The notes beneath the pieces are model-generated. The model worked only from the letters and a program-made list of their open reading frames with translations. It did not search any database and was not told where the DNA came from. This document shows positions 39,993 through 48,285 of a stretch of 64,000 bases of DNA, piece by piece (position 1 is the first letter of the stretch; each line of letters opens with the position of its first letter). The stretch is taken from positions 1-64,000 of the forward strand of contig NZ_VZPV01000004.1 of assembly GCF_008801405.1 (NCBI RefSeq), in the 5' to 3' direction. The translations under genes were made by a program, and so were the position numbers. This DNA is from Ralstonia insidiosa. GTDB lineage: Bacteria; Pseudomonadota; Gammaproteobacteria; Burkholderiales; Burkholderiaceae.

Positions 39993-40258
39993 CTGAAGCA
40001 GCAACGTCCCTGAAGCGCACGCTCGTCGGTCGCGTTGTCAGCAACAAGATGGACAAGACCGTGACGGTCCTGGTCGAAAACCGCGTCAAGCATCCGCTGT
40101 ACGGCAAGTACGTGGTGCGCTCGAAGAAGTACCATGCGCACGACGAAGCCAACCAGTACAACGAAGGCGACAAGGTTGAGATCACGGAATCGCGTCCGAT
40201 CTCGCGCACCAAGTCGTGGGTGGTGTCGCGCCTGCTTGAAGCCGCACGCGTGATCTAA
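39989..40258 (+). CDS. rpsQ: 30S ribosomal protein S17
   Basis: Primary 16S rRNA-binding OB-fold protein, 89 residues. It contains LVGRVVSNKMDKTVTVLVEN and the RPISRTKSWVV segment. Last gene of the rplC-led transcript, followed by the overlapping hairpin and promoter before rplN. Confidence 0.98.
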   Translation: MTEAATSLKRTLVGRVVSNKMDKTVTVLVENRVKHPLYGKYVVRSKKYHAHDEANQYNEGDKVEITESRPISRTKSWVVSRLLEAARVI

Positions 40259-40281
40259 AACAACAGCTAAGCAGTTTGCTG

Positions 40282-40309
40282 TTGCAAGACCGAGATTATG
40301 TGCTATAGT
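40282..40309 (+). promoter_or_regulatory. Promoter of the spc cluster (rplN)
   Basis: TTGCAA (40282-40287), 16-base spacer, TATAGT (40304-40309) with an extended TGC just before it. It leaves a leader of about 210 bases before rplN. The -10 lies in the loop and right arm edge of the 10-bp inverted repeat described separately. Confidence 0.78.
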
Positions 40310-40321
40310 CTCGGTCTTTCC
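40286..40321 (+). terminator. Hairpin overlapping the rplN promoter; likely S10-operon terminator
   Basis: AAGACCGAGA (40286-40295) and TCTCGGTCTT (40309-40318) are a perfect 10-bp inverted repeat with a 13-base loop, followed by TCCCTTT. As RNA from upstream it could end the S10 transcript; as DNA its loop contains the -10 box of the next promoter. The T tract is interrupted, so termination may be partial. Confidence 0.6.
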
Positions 40322-40526
40322 CTTTGAGAGGGTTACTGGCGATTCGGCTGGTGGCTCGGGCAAAGAGAAGAGTGAATGGGTCTGGTGGCACTCGCTGCCA
40401 GGCAGCTACCGACTTCAAGTTGATCAACCCAATCGCGGTTGGCGCAATGCCAGCAGCCGGCGGGACCAAGACTGATCGCTTCTACGCATTGTGCGTAAGG
40501 GCGAATTAAGTTGGGACGAGAACACC

Positions 40527-40895
40527 ATGATTCAGACAGAAAGCCGGCTCGAAGTGGCCGATAACACGGGTGCGCGTGAAGTCATGTGCATCAAGGTGCT
40601 GGGCGGTTCGAAGCGCCGCTACGCCAGCGTCGGCGACATCATCAAGGTCAGCGTCAAGGATGCTGCCCCGCGTGGTCGCGTGAAGAAGGGCGATATCTAC
40701 AACGCCGTGGTGGTGCGTACCGCCAAGGGCGTGCGCCGTCCTGACGGCTCGCTCATCAAGTTCGACGGCAATGCCGCCGTGCTGCTGAACACCAAGCTTG
40801 AGCCGATCGGCACCCGCATTTTCGGGCCGGTCACTCGCGAACTCCGTACCGAGCGCTTCATGAAGATCGTGTCGCTCGCGCCGGAAGTGCTGTAA
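40527..40895 (+). CDS. rplN: 50S ribosomal protein L14
   Basis: Interface protein, 122 residues. It begins MIQTESRLEVADNTGAREVM and has GRVKKGDIYNAVVVRTAKGV. A longer frame opens at 40491, but ATG 40527 gives the standard N-terminus. First gene of the spc cluster. Confidence 0.98.
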   Translation: MIQTESRLEVADNTGAREVMCIKVLGGSKRRYASVGDIIKVSVKDAAPRGRVKKGDIYNAVVVRTAKGVRRPDGSLIKFDGNAAVLLNTKLEPIGTRIFGPVTRELRTERFMKIVSLAPEVL

Positions 40896-40906
40896 TCGGA
40901 GGCCGC

Positions 40907-41215
40907 ATGAACAAGATTCGCAAGGGCGATCGCGTCATCGTCCGCACCGGTAAAGACAAGGGTAAGCAAGGGACCGTGCTGTCGGTGCTTGCTGAGCACG
41001 TGACGGTGGAAGGCGTGAACGTTGCGAAGAAGCACGTGCGCCCGAACCCGATGCTGGGTACCACGGGTGGTGTGGTCGACAAGGTCATGCCCATCCATAT
41101 TTCGAACGTTGCGCTCGTGGATGCCAATGGCAAGCCGTCGCGCGTCGGCATCAAGGTTGAAGGCGGCGTGAAGACGCGTGTCCTGAAGACTACTGGTGCT
41201 GGCGTCGGCGCTTGA
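40907..41215 (+). CDS. rplX: 50S ribosomal protein L24
   Basis: Assembly-initiator protein with a KOW motif, 102 residues. MNKIRKGDRVIVRTGKDKGK contains the KOW element. It runs close to rplE, with which it forms part of the spc transcript. Confidence 0.98.
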   Translation: MNKIRKGDRVIVRTGKDKGKQGTVLSVLAEHVTVEGVNVAKKHVRPNPMLGTTGGVVDKVMPIHISNVALVDANGKPSRVGIKVEGGVKTRVLKTTGAGVGA

Positions 41216-41241
41216 TTCTGGGCAATAGAGAGGAGTTGAGC

Positions 41242-41784
41242 ATGACTGCACGTCTGCAAGAGTTTTACAAAGAGAAGGTTGTGCCCGAGCTGATCAAGCA
41301 GTTCGGTTACAAGTCCGTGATGGAAGTGCCGCGCATCACCAAGATCACCCTGAACATGGGTCTTGGCGAAGCCATCAATGACAAGAAGGTCATTGAGCAC
41401 GCCACCGGCGACCTGATCAAGATTGCTGGCCAGAAGCCCATCGTGACGAAGGCCCGCAAGGCTATCGCCGGCTTCAAGATTCGCCAGGGTTACCCGATCG
41501 GCACGATGGTCACGCTGCGTGGCCAACGCATGTACGAATTCCTGGACCGCTTCATCACCGTGTCGCTGCCGCGTGTGCGCGACTTCCGCGGTGTGTCGGG
41601 CAAGGCATTCGACGGTCGTGGCAACTACAACATCGGTGTGAAAGAGCAGATCATTTTCCCCGAGATCGAGTACGACAAGATCGACGCACTCCGTGGTCTG
41701 AACATCAGCATCACGACGACTGCGAAGAACGACGAGGAAGCAAAGGCGCTCCTCAATGCGTTCAAGTTCCCGTTCCGTAATTAA
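41242..41784 (+). CDS. rplE: 50S ribosomal protein L5
   Basis: 5S rRNA-binding protein, 180 residues. The signature LNMGLGEAINDKKVIEHA and AGFKIRQGYPIGTMVTLRG are visible. ATG 41242 with AGGAG upstream is used rather than an in-frame start at 41212 that overlaps rplX. Confidence 0.98.
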   Translation: MTARLQEFYKEKVVPELIKQFGYKSVMEVPRITKITLNMGLGEAINDKKVIEHATGDLIKIAGQKPIVTKARKAIAGFKIRQGYPIGTMVTLRGQRMYEFLDRFITVSLPRVRDFRGVSGKAFDGRGNYNIGVKEQIIFPEIEYDKIDALRGLNISITTTAKNDEEAKALLNAFKFPFRN

Positions 41785-41793
41785 GGGGTTACC

Positions 41794-42099
41794 GTGGCTA
41801 AATTGTCTCTGATCGAACGCGAGAAGAAGCGTGCCAAGCTCGTGGCCAAGTACGCTGAGAAGCGCGCCGCTCTCGAAGCCATCGTGGCAGACCAAAGCAA
41901 GTCGGAAGAAGAGCGTTACGAAGCGCGCCTGAAGCTGCAAGCACTGCCGCGCAACGCGAATCCGACTCGTCAGCGCAACCGCTGCTCGATCACCGGTCGT
42001 CCCCGCGGTACGTTCCGCAAGTTTGGCCTGGCGCGTAACAAGCTCCGTGAGATCGCCTTCAAGGGCGAAATCCCGGGTCTGACGAAAGCCAGCTGGTAA
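41794..42099 (+). CDS. rpsN: 30S ribosomal protein S14 (zinc-free type)
   Basis: A 101-residue S14 of the long, zinc-independent type, lacking the CxxC-x-CxxC cluster. The C-terminal RNRCSITGRPRGTFRKFGL is conserved. It starts with GTG 41794 after AAGGGG. Confidence 0.98.
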   Translation: MAKLSLIEREKKRAKLVAKYAEKRAALEAIVADQSKSEEERYEARLKLQALPRNANPTRQRNRCSITGRPRGTFRKFGLARNKLREIAFKGEIPGLTKASW

Positions 42100-42126
42100 T
42101 CACGCACAGGCTACAGGAGAAACACT

Positions 42127-42522
42127 ATGAGCATGAGCGATCCGATCGCCGATATGCTGACGCGTATCCGCAACGCGCAAGCGGTGGAAAAAGCGTCGGT
42201 GGTCATGCCGTCGTCGAAGCTGAAGGTGGCAATCGCCAAAGTCCTGAAGGACGAAGGCTACATCGACGAATTCGCCGTGACCGAGCAGGGTGGCAAGTCC
42301 ACGCTGACGATTGGTCTGAAGTACTACGCCGGCCGTCCGGTCATCGAGCGCCTGGAGCGCGTCTCGAAGCCTGGTCTGCGTGTGTACAAGGGCCGTAATG
42401 AAATCCCGCAAGTGATGAACGGCCTGGGCGTCGCCATCATCTCGACCCCGCAGGGTCTGATGACGGACCGCCGTGCGCGCGCAACCGGTGTCGGTGGCGA
42501 AGTCATTTGCTACGTCGCCTAA
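42127..42522 (+). CDS. rpsH: 30S ribosomal protein S8
   Basis: 16S rRNA-binding protein, 131 residues, and the translational repressor of the spc operon in E. coli. It begins MSMSDPIADMLTRIRNAQ and ends in the signature ISTPQGLMTDRRARATGVGG. Confidence 0.98.
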   Translation: MSMSDPIADMLTRIRNAQAVEKASVVMPSSKLKVAIAKVLKDEGYIDEFAVTEQGGKSTLTIGLKYYAGRPVIERLERVSKPGLRVYKGRNEIPQVMNGLGVAIISTPQGLMTDRRARATGVGGEVICYVA

Positions 42523-42534
42523 GGGAGGGGAACC

Positions 42535-43068
42535 ATGTCTCGCGTAGGTAAGGCTCCCATCGCGCTGCCCAAGGGCGCCGAAGTTAATTTTGCTGGTGGT
42601 CTGCTGACCGTCAAGGGCCCGCTGGGCACGCTGACGCAGCCGATTCACTCGCTGGTCAAGGTCAACACCGACAACGGCACGATCACGTTCGAGCCGGCAG
42701 ATGAGTCGCGTGAAGCCAATGCGTTGCAAGGCACGATGCGCGCCCTGACGGCCAACATGGTCAAAGGCGTGACGACGGGCTTCGAGCGCAAGCTGAACCT
42801 GGTCGGCGTGGGTTACCGTGCTTCACTTCAAGGCACTGCCCTGAAGCTGCAACTCGGTTTCTCGCACGACGTGATCCATGAGATGCCGGAAGGCGTGAAG
42901 GCGGAAACGCCGACGCAGACCGAAATCATCATCAAGGGTTCGGACAAGCAGAAAGTTGGTCAGGTCGCCGCTGAAGTGCGTGGCTATCGTCCGCCTGAGC
43001 CCTACAAGGGCAAGGGTGTGCGCTACGCAGACGAGCGTGTGATCCTGAAGGAAACCAAGAAGAAGTAA
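42535..43068 (+). CDS. rplF: 50S ribosomal protein L6
   Basis: Sarcin-ricin-loop-proximal protein, 177 residues. It begins MSRVGKAPIALPKGAEV and has the C-terminal RGYRPPEPYKGKGVRYADE signature. Confidence 0.98.
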   Translation: MSRVGKAPIALPKGAEVNFAGGLLTVKGPLGTLTQPIHSLVKVNTDNGTITFEPADESREANALQGTMRALTANMVKGVTTGFERKLNLVGVGYRASLQGTALKLQLGFSHDVIHEMPEGVKAETPTQTEIIIKGSDKQKVGQVAAEVRGYRPPEPYKGKGVRYADERVILKETKKK

Positions 43069-43079
43069 GGGTGCACATC

Positions 43080-43436
43080 ATGAACAAAAATGACTCGCGT
43101 TTGCGCCGTGCACGTCAGACCCGCCTGAAAATTGCGGAGCTGAACGTCGCTCGCCTGGCTGTGCACCGTACTAACCTGCACATCTACGCGCAGGTCTTCT
43201 CGGAAGACGGCACGAAGGTTCTGGCTGCGGCCTCGACGGCAGAAGCCGAAGTCCGCAAGGAGCTGAACGGCAACGGTGGTAACACCGCGGCTGCCACTCT
43301 GGTGGGTAAGCGTATTGCTGAGAAGGCGAAGGCTGCTGGCATCGAAGCCGTGGCGTTCGATCGCTCGGGTTTCCGTTATCACGGTCGCGTGAAGGCACTG
43401 GCTGACGCGGCACGCGAAGCTGGCCTGAAGTTCTAA
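43080..43436 (+). CDS. rplR: 50S ribosomal protein L18
   Basis: 5S rRNA-binding protein, 118 residues. It begins MNKNDSRLRRARQTRLKIAE and ends FRYHGRVKALADAAREAGLK. An in-frame GTG at 43071 lies upstream, but ATG 43080 matches the family start. Confidence 0.97.
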   Translation: MNKNDSRLRRARQTRLKIAELNVARLAVHRTNLHIYAQVFSEDGTKVLAAASTAEAEVRKELNGNGGNTAAATLVGKRIAEKAKAAGIEAVAFDRSGFRYHGRVKALADAAREAGLKF

Positions 43437-43457
43437 GCCGGCATAGAGGATATCGTC

Positions 43458-43976
43458 ATGGCAAAAATTCAACCTAAGGTCCAAGGGGACGAACGCGACG
43501 ACGGTCTTCGCGAGAAGATGATCGCGGTCAACCGCGTGACCAAGGTGGTCAAGGGCGGCCGGATTCTCGGTTTCGCTGCTCTGACCGTGGTCGGCGACGG
43601 CGACGGTCGTATCGGCATGGGCAAGGGCAAGGCGAAGGAAGTGCCCGTGGCCGTGCAGAAGGCAATGGACGAAGCCCGTCGCAAGATGGTCAAGGTCCCG
43701 CTGAAAAACGGTACGCTGCAGCACGAAGTGGTTGGCAAGCATGGCGCCGCTAAGGTGCAAATGATGCCCGCGAAGGACGGTACTGGCGTGATCGCCGGCG
43801 GTCCGATGCGCGCCATCTTCGAAGTGATGGGCGTGACGAACATCGTGACCAAGTCGCACGGTTCGACCAATCCTTACAACATGGTGCGCGCAACGCTGGA
43901 CGGCCTGCGCAAGATGAGCACCCCGGCTGAAATTGCTGCCAAGCGTGGCAAGTCGGTCGAAGAAATCCTCGGCTAA
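43458..43976 (+). CDS. rpsE: 30S ribosomal protein S5
   Basis: Accuracy and mRNA-unwinding protein, 172 residues. The dsRNA-binding-like N-terminal domain has LREKMIAVNRVTKVVKGGR, and the loop GRIGMGKGKAKEVPVAVQKA follows. The spectinomycin-loop residues look unmodified. Confidence 0.98.
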   Translation: MAKIQPKVQGDERDDGLREKMIAVNRVTKVVKGGRILGFAALTVVGDGDGRIGMGKGKAKEVPVAVQKAMDEARRKMVKVPLKNGTLQHEVVGKHGAAKVQMMPAKDGTGVIAGGPMRAIFEVMGVTNIVTKSHGSTNPYNMVRATLDGLRKMSTPAEIAAKRGKSVEEILG

Positions 43977-43998
43977 GCCGAAGGGATAGGTGAACGAT

Positions 43999-44181
43999 AT
44001 GTCGCAGAAAACCGTGAAAGTCCAACTCGTGCGTAGCCTGATCGGTACGCGCGAAGACCACCGCGCCACGGTGCGTGGTCTGGGCCTGCGCCGCATGAAC
44101 TCGGTGTCCGAATTGCAGGACACGCCGGCAGTGCGCGGCATGATCAACAAGGTGTCCTACCTGGTCAAGGTCATCGGCTAA
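43999..44181 (+). CDS. rpmD: 50S ribosomal protein L30
   Basis: A 60-residue protein of the bacterial short L30 type. MSQKTVKVQLVRSLIGTRED and GLGLRRMNSVSELQDTPAVR are typical. ATG 43999 is used; an in-frame GTG at 43990 is not conserved. Confidence 0.97.
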   Translation: MSQKTVKVQLVRSLIGTREDHRATVRGLGLRRMNSVSELQDTPAVRGMINKVSYLVKVIG

Positions 44182-44199
44182 GGCAAGACGGAGAAGAAC

Positions 44200-44631
44200 A
44201 TGCAACTGAATAACCTGAAGCCGGCAGCCGGCTCCAAGCATGCCAAGCGCCGCGTTGGTCGCGGTATTGGCTCGGGCCTGGGCAAGACGGCTGGTCGTGG
44301 TCACAAGGGTCAGAAGTCGCGTTCGGGTGGTTTCCACAAGGTCGGCTTCGAAGGCGGCCAGATGCCCCTGTATCGTCGTCTGCCCAAGCGTGGTTTCACC
44401 TCGCTGACCAAGGAATTCACCGCCGAAGTGCGTCTGGGCGACCTGGCGGGTCTGCCGATCGAAGAAATCGATCTGCTGTCCCTCAAGCAAGCCGGCCTCG
44501 TTGGCGAGATGGTCAAGAGCGCCAAGGTGATCCTGTCGGGCGAGATCGACAAGAAAGTGGTTCTGAAGGGCCTGGGTGCAACGGCTGGGGCGAAAGCCGC
44601 AATCGAAGCGGCTGGTGGCTCGCTGGCCTAA
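44200..44631 (+). CDS. rplO: 50S ribosomal protein L15
   Basis: Late-assembly protein, 143 residues. The Gly/Arg-rich N-terminal extension GRGIGSGLGKTAGRGHKGQK and MPLYRRLPKRGFTS are characteristic. It directly precedes secY, as in most bacteria. Confidence 0.98.
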   Translation: MQLNNLKPAAGSKHAKRRVGRGIGSGLGKTAGRGHKGQKSRSGGFHKVGFEGGQMPLYRRLPKRGFTSLTKEFTAEVRLGDLAGLPIEEIDLLSLKQAGLVGEMVKSAKVILSGEIDKKVVLKGLGATAGAKAAIEAAGGSLA

Positions 44632-44663
44632 TGCCTGCTGTTTCACACTGACGGAGCATCCGT

Positions 44664-46010
44664 TTGGCCACGGCGAAACCTAATGTGATGGCCCAAGCCA
44701 AGAACACGGCCAAGTACGGCGACCTTCGCCGTCGGCTGGTGTTCCTGGTCCTGGCACTGCTGGTGTATCGGATCGGCGCGCACATTCCTGTGCCTGGCAT
44801 CGATCCGGATCAACTGGCGCAGCTTTTCCAACGGCAGTCAGGCGGCATCCTCGGGATGTTCAACCTGTTCTCCGGTGGTGCGCTGTCGCGGTTCACGGTG
44901 TTTGCGCTGGGGATCATGCCGTACATTTCGGCGTCGATCATCATGCAGCTGCTGACGATCGTGCTACCGCAGCTGGAATCGCTCAAGAAGGAAGGCCAAG
45001 CCGGCCAGCGCAAGATTACGCAGTACACGCGCTACGGTACGGTCCTCCTGGCGACGTTCCAGGCGCTTGGGATTGCGGTGGCGCTCGAAGCACAGCCTGG
45101 TCTGGTTCTGGATCCGGGTCTGATGTTCCGAGCGACCGCAGTGATCACGCTGGTGACGGGCACGATGTTCCTGATGTGGCTGGGTGAGCAGATTACCGAG
45201 CGCGGTCTGGGCAACGGGATCTCGATCATCATCTTTGGCGGGATTGCAGCAGGTCTGCCCAATGCCATCGGCGGGCTGTTTGAGCTGGTGCGCACGGGAT
45301 CGATGGGGATTTTCTCCGCGATTCTGGTGGTGGCGATCATTGGCGCGGTGACTTTCGTGGTGGTGTTCATTGAACGCGGCCAACGCAAGATCCTCGTCAA
45401 CTACGCCAAGCGGCAGGTCGGTAACAAGATTTATGGCGGTCAGTCGTCGCATTTGCCGCTGAAGTTGAATATGGCTGGGGTGATTCCGCCGATCTTTGCA
45501 TCGTCGATCATTCTGTTCCCGGCCACGATCGCGGGCTGGTTTACAGCCGGCAACTCGACGAATCCGGTCACCCGATTCGTCAAGGACCTGGCAGCAACGC
45601 TGTCGCCAGGTCAGCCGGTGTACATCCTGCTGTATGCGGCTGCGATCATCTTCTTCTGTTTCTTCTACACGGCGCTGGTCTATAACAGCCGCGAAGTGGC
45701 AGATAACCTGAAGAAGAGTGGGGCGTTCATTCCGGGCATCCGCCCGGGCGAGCAAACCACGCGGTATATCGACAAGATTCTGGTGCGTCTGACCCTGGCG
45801 GGTGCGATCTACATCACGCTGGTGTGTCTGTTGCCGGAGTTCTTGGTGCTGCGCTGGAATGTGCCGTTCTACTTTGGTGGGACGTCGCTGTTGATCATCG
45901 TGGTGGTCACGATGGACTTCATGGCGCAAGTGCAGTCCTACGTGATGTCTCAGCAGTACGAGTCTTTGATGAAGAAGGCGAATTTCAAGGGCAACCTGAC
46001 GCTCCGTTAA
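44664..46010 (+). CDS. secY: Preprotein translocase subunit SecY
   Basis: Channel-forming subunit of the Sec translocon, 448 residues, with ten predicted membrane segments. The plug region RFTVFALGIMPYISASIIMQ and the cytoplasmic loop FFCFFYTALVYNSREVADNL are visible. It starts with TTG 44664, supported by GGAG at 44652; ATG 44688 is an alternative. It is in the spc cluster between rplO and infA. Confidence 0.97.
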   Translation: MATAKPNVMAQAKNTAKYGDLRRRLVFLVLALLVYRIGAHIPVPGIDPDQLAQLFQRQSGGILGMFNLFSGGALSRFTVFALGIMPYISASIIMQLLTIVLPQLESLKKEGQAGQRKITQYTRYGTVLLATFQALGIAVALEAQPGLVLDPGLMFRATAVITLVTGTMFLMWLGEQITERGLGNGISIIIFGGIAAGLPNAIGGLFELVRTGSMGIFSAILVVAIIGAVTFVVVFIERGQRKILVNYAKRQVGNKIYGGQSSHLPLKLNMAGVIPPIFASSIILFPATIAGWFTAGNSTNPVTRFVKDLAATLSPGQPVYILLYAAAIIFFCFFYTALVYNSREVADNLKKSGAFIPGIRPGEQTTRYIDKILVRLTLAGAIYITLVCLLPEFLVLRWNVPFYFGGTSLLIIVVVTMDFMAQVQSYVMSQQYESLMKKANFKGNLTLR

Positions 46011-46039
46011 AAAGAGCGGTCGCACGAAGCTAAAGAGAC

Positions 46040-46258
46040 ATGGCTAAAGACGACGTGATTCAGATGCAGGGTGAGGTGCTGGAAAACCTTCCCAACGCAA
46101 CGTTTCGCGTCAAGCTAGAGAACGGCCACGTAGTGTTAGGCCATATTTCCGGCAAGATGCGGATGCATTACATCCGCATCTTGCCCGGGGACAAGGTGAC
46201 GGTCGAATTGACCCCGTATGATCTGTCCCGCGCGCGCATCGTATTCCGGGCGAAGTGA
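46040..46258 (+). CDS. infA: Translation initiation factor IF-1
   Basis: OB-fold factor that binds the 30S A site during initiation, 72 residues. MAKDDVIQMQGEVLENLPNA and GHISGKMRMHYIRILPGDKV are canonical. Note the mRNA can form a hairpin in GCGGATG-CATTA-CATCCGC inside the gene (about 46157-46175), probably incidental to coding. Confidence 0.97.
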   Translation: MAKDDVIQMQGEVLENLPNATFRVKLENGHVVLGHISGKMRMHYIRILPGDKVTVELTPYDLSRARIVFRAK

Positions 46259-46288
46259 GCGGACTGGAATTGAAGGAAGAGGAAAATC

Positions 46289-46405
46289 ATGAAAGTGCTG
46301 GCTTCTGTTAAGCGCATTTGCCGCAACTGCAAAATCATCAAGCGCAAGGGCGTGGTGCGTGTGATCTGCTCGTCGGACCCGCGTCATAAGCAGCGCCAAG
46401 GCTAA
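46289..46405 (+). CDS. rpmJ: 50S ribosomal protein L36
   Basis: A 38-residue protein beginning MKVLASVKRICRNCKIIKRK and ending DPRHKQRQG. Cysteines in CRNC, a later Cys and a His form the zinc-binding C+ type. A GAAGGAAGAGGAA tract precedes the ATG. It is easily missed because of its size, but its place between infA and rpsM is the standard one. Confidence 0.97.
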   Translation: MKVLASVKRICRNCKIIKRKGVVRVICSSDPRHKQRQG

Positions 46406-46426
46406 TTTCGCAAAGAGGATTGACGA

Positions 46427-46792
46427 ATGGCACGTATCGCAGGGGTCAACATCCCCAACCACAAACATACCGTGATTGGCCTGACGGCGATCTACGGTAT
46501 CGGCCGCTCGCGCGCTCAGAACATTTGCGAGGCTACTGGCATCCCGACCGACAAGAAGGTCAAGGACCTGACGGATTCGGACCAGGAAGCGCTGCGTAAG
46601 GAAATCGAGAAGTTCCTCGTCGAAGGCGATCTGCGCCGTGAAACGACGATGAACATCAAGCGCCTGATGGATCTGGGCTGCTACCGTGGCGTGCGCCATC
46701 GCAAGGGCCTGCCGATGCGTGGTCAACGTACCCGCACCAACGCCCGTACCCGTAAGGGTCCGCGCAAGGCCGGCGTCGCGCTCAAGAAGTAA
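46427..46792 (+). CDS. rpsM: 30S ribosomal protein S13
   Basis: Head protein contacting tRNA and the 50S bridge, 121 residues. It begins MARIAGVNIPNHKHTVIGLT and ends in the basic tail RGQRTRTNARTRKGPRKAGV. First of the alpha-type genes here. Confidence 0.98.
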   Translation: MARIAGVNIPNHKHTVIGLTAIYGIGRSRAQNICEATGIPTDKKVKDLTDSDQEALRKEIEKFLVEGDLRRETTMNIKRLMDLGCYRGVRHRKGLPMRGQRTRTNARTRKGPRKAGVALKK

Positions 46793-46816
46793 TCCGTCGG
46801 GTAAAGGATAGGAACT

Positions 46817-47218
46817 ATGGCAAAAGCAGCGAATACCGCCGCCCAGCGCGCGCGTAAGAAGGTTCGCAAGAACGTCGCCGACGGCATCGCGCACGTTCAC
46901 GCGTCGTTCAACAACACGATCATCACGATCACCGACCGTCAGGGCAACGCTCTGTCGTGGGCGACGTCGGGTGGCCAGGGCTTCAAGGGCTCGCGTAAGT
47001 CGACGCCGTTCGCGGCTCAGGTCGCTGCTGAAAGTGCTGGCCGCGTGGCGCAGGACCAAGGCATCAAGAACCTGGAAGTGCGCATCAAGGGCCCGGGCCC
47101 GGGCCGTGAGTCGGCTGTGCGTGCACTGAACAACCTGGGTATCAAGATCGCCGTGATCGAAGACGTGACGCCGGTGCCGCACAACGGCTGCCGTCCGCCG
47201 AAGCGTCGTCGTATCTAA
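46817..47218 (+). CDS. rpsK: 30S ribosomal protein S11
   Basis: Platform protein, 133 residues. It contains HVHASFNNTIITITDRQGN and the C-terminal signature DVTPVPHNGCRPPKRRRI. A 202-base spacer with promoter and hairpin candidates follows. Confidence 0.98.
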   Translation: MAKAANTAAQRARKKVRKNVADGIAHVHASFNNTIITITDRQGNALSWATSGGQGFKGSRKSTPFAAQVAAESAGRVAQDQGIKNLEVRIKGPGPGRESAVRALNNLGIKIAVIEDVTPVPHNGCRPPKRRRI

Positions 47219-47264
47219 GTGATTCGACCGGCCGCGCCAGTTGCTGGCGAGGTCGGTCTGCGGG

Positions 47265-47273
47265 TGCTATACT
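47265..47273 (+). promoter_or_regulatory. Extended -10 promoter element before rpsD
   Basis: TGC-TATACT (47265-47273) is a good extended -10 in the rpsK-rpsD spacer. The best -35 candidate, TTGCTG at 47241, is 21 bases away, which is too far, so activity would depend on the extended -10. An imperfect hairpin with CTTCC/GGAAG and CCCGC/GCGGG arms (47276-47313) and a T-rich tail follows at once and could be an attenuator. Confidence 0.45.
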
Positions 47274-47420
47274 TGCCCGCCTGCCTGTCTTCCGGATTTT
47301 TCTGGAAGGCGGGTTTCGTCTTTTCATAAGCCCACCGTTCGCCTCGTTCCGATTGTGGAAGCGCTGGCGGACCATTCGCAGAGTTCAAGCTGCGGATGAC
47401 TGATAACAAAGGAACGCAAC

Positions 47421-48044
47421 GTGGCACGCTATACCGGCCCCAAGGCGAAACTGTCTCGCCGCGAAGGTACTGACCTTTTCCTGAAGAGCGCACGCCGCTC
47501 GCTCGCCGACAAGTGCAAGCTGGACAGCAAGCCTGGCCAGCACGGTCGCACTTCCGGTGCTCGCACCTCCGACTACGGCAACCAACTGCGCGAAAAGCAG
47601 AAGGTCAAGCGCATCTACGGCGTGCTGGAGCGTCAATTCCGCCGCTACTTCGCTGAAGCCGATCGCCGCAAGGGCAACACGGGTGAAACCCTGCTGCAAC
47701 TGCTGGAATCGCGCCTGGACAACGTCGTCTACCGCATGGGCTTCGGCTCGACCCGCGCTGAAGCGCGTCAGCTGGTGTCGCACAAGGCGATCCTGGTGAA
47801 CGGCGTGGCACTGAACGTGCCGTCGGCCCAGATCAAGTCGGGCGACGTGGTTGCCATCCGCGAAAAGTCGAAGAAGCAAGTGCGTATCGCTGAATCGCTG
47901 ACGCTGGCTGAGCAAAGCGGTTTCCCGACCTGGGTTGCCGTGGATGCCAAGAAGATGGAAGGTACCTTCAAGCAAGTCCCGGATCGTGCAGATATCGCCG
48001 GTGACATCAACGAAAGCCTGATCGTCGAATTGTATTCGCGTTAA
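47421..48044 (+). CDS. rpsD: 30S ribosomal protein S4
   Basis: 16S rRNA primary binder and, in E. coli, autogenous repressor of the alpha operon; 207 residues. It begins MARYTGPKAKLSRREGTDLF, and the S4 RNA-binding core has LESRLDNVVYRMGFGSTRAE. It is followed by a terminator-like hairpin before rpoA. Confidence 0.98.
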   Translation: MARYTGPKAKLSRREGTDLFLKSARRSLADKCKLDSKPGQHGRTSGARTSDYGNQLREKQKVKRIYGVLERQFRRYFAEADRRKGNTGETLLQLLESRLDNVVYRMGFGSTRAEARQLVSHKAILVNGVALNVPSAQIKSGDVVAIREKSKKQVRIAESLTLAEQSGFPTWVAVDAKKMEGTFKQVPDRADIAGDINESLIVELYSR

Positions 48045-48051
48045 TGACGAC

Positions 48052-48087
48052 GCCCGTGCCGAAAGGTGCGGGCTTCTTGCGCTTTTT
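48052..48087 (+). terminator. Terminator-like hairpin after rpsD
   Basis: GCCCGTGCC-GAAA-GGTGCGGGC forms a 9-bp stem with two G-T wobbles and a GNRA-type tetraloop, followed by TTCTTGCGCTTTTT. The T tract is broken, so partial termination before rpoA is likely. Confidence 0.65.
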
Positions 48088-48161
48088 GGGGACGCTCATC
48101 GTCAACAAAATTGTGTTCGTGCGCCTGCCGTATCTTGGCGCCGTCCCAATCTGGTTCGTTA

Positions 48162-48217
48162 CGTGCCGCAACGCGATTGCGGCACGCGCGTCTTCCGTCG
48201 CGGTGGACGCGACGGAA
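48162..48217 (+). promoter_or_regulatory. Tandem perfect hairpins in the rpoA leader
   Basis: Two hairpins stand six bases apart: CGTGCCGCAA/TTGCGGCACG (48162-48186) and TTCCGTCGCG/CGCGACGGAA (48193-48217). Each has a perfect 10-bp stem and a 5-base loop. Neither has a T tract. They lie 70 bases before the rpoA start, in a 241-base spacer with no gene. Function unknown. Confidence 0.55.
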
Positions 48218-48285
48218 TCTTTCCAGTCCAATCCGTCAGCCTTATCGGTGTAACGAGCCGAGGGTATTGAAACAGGACAACCTAC

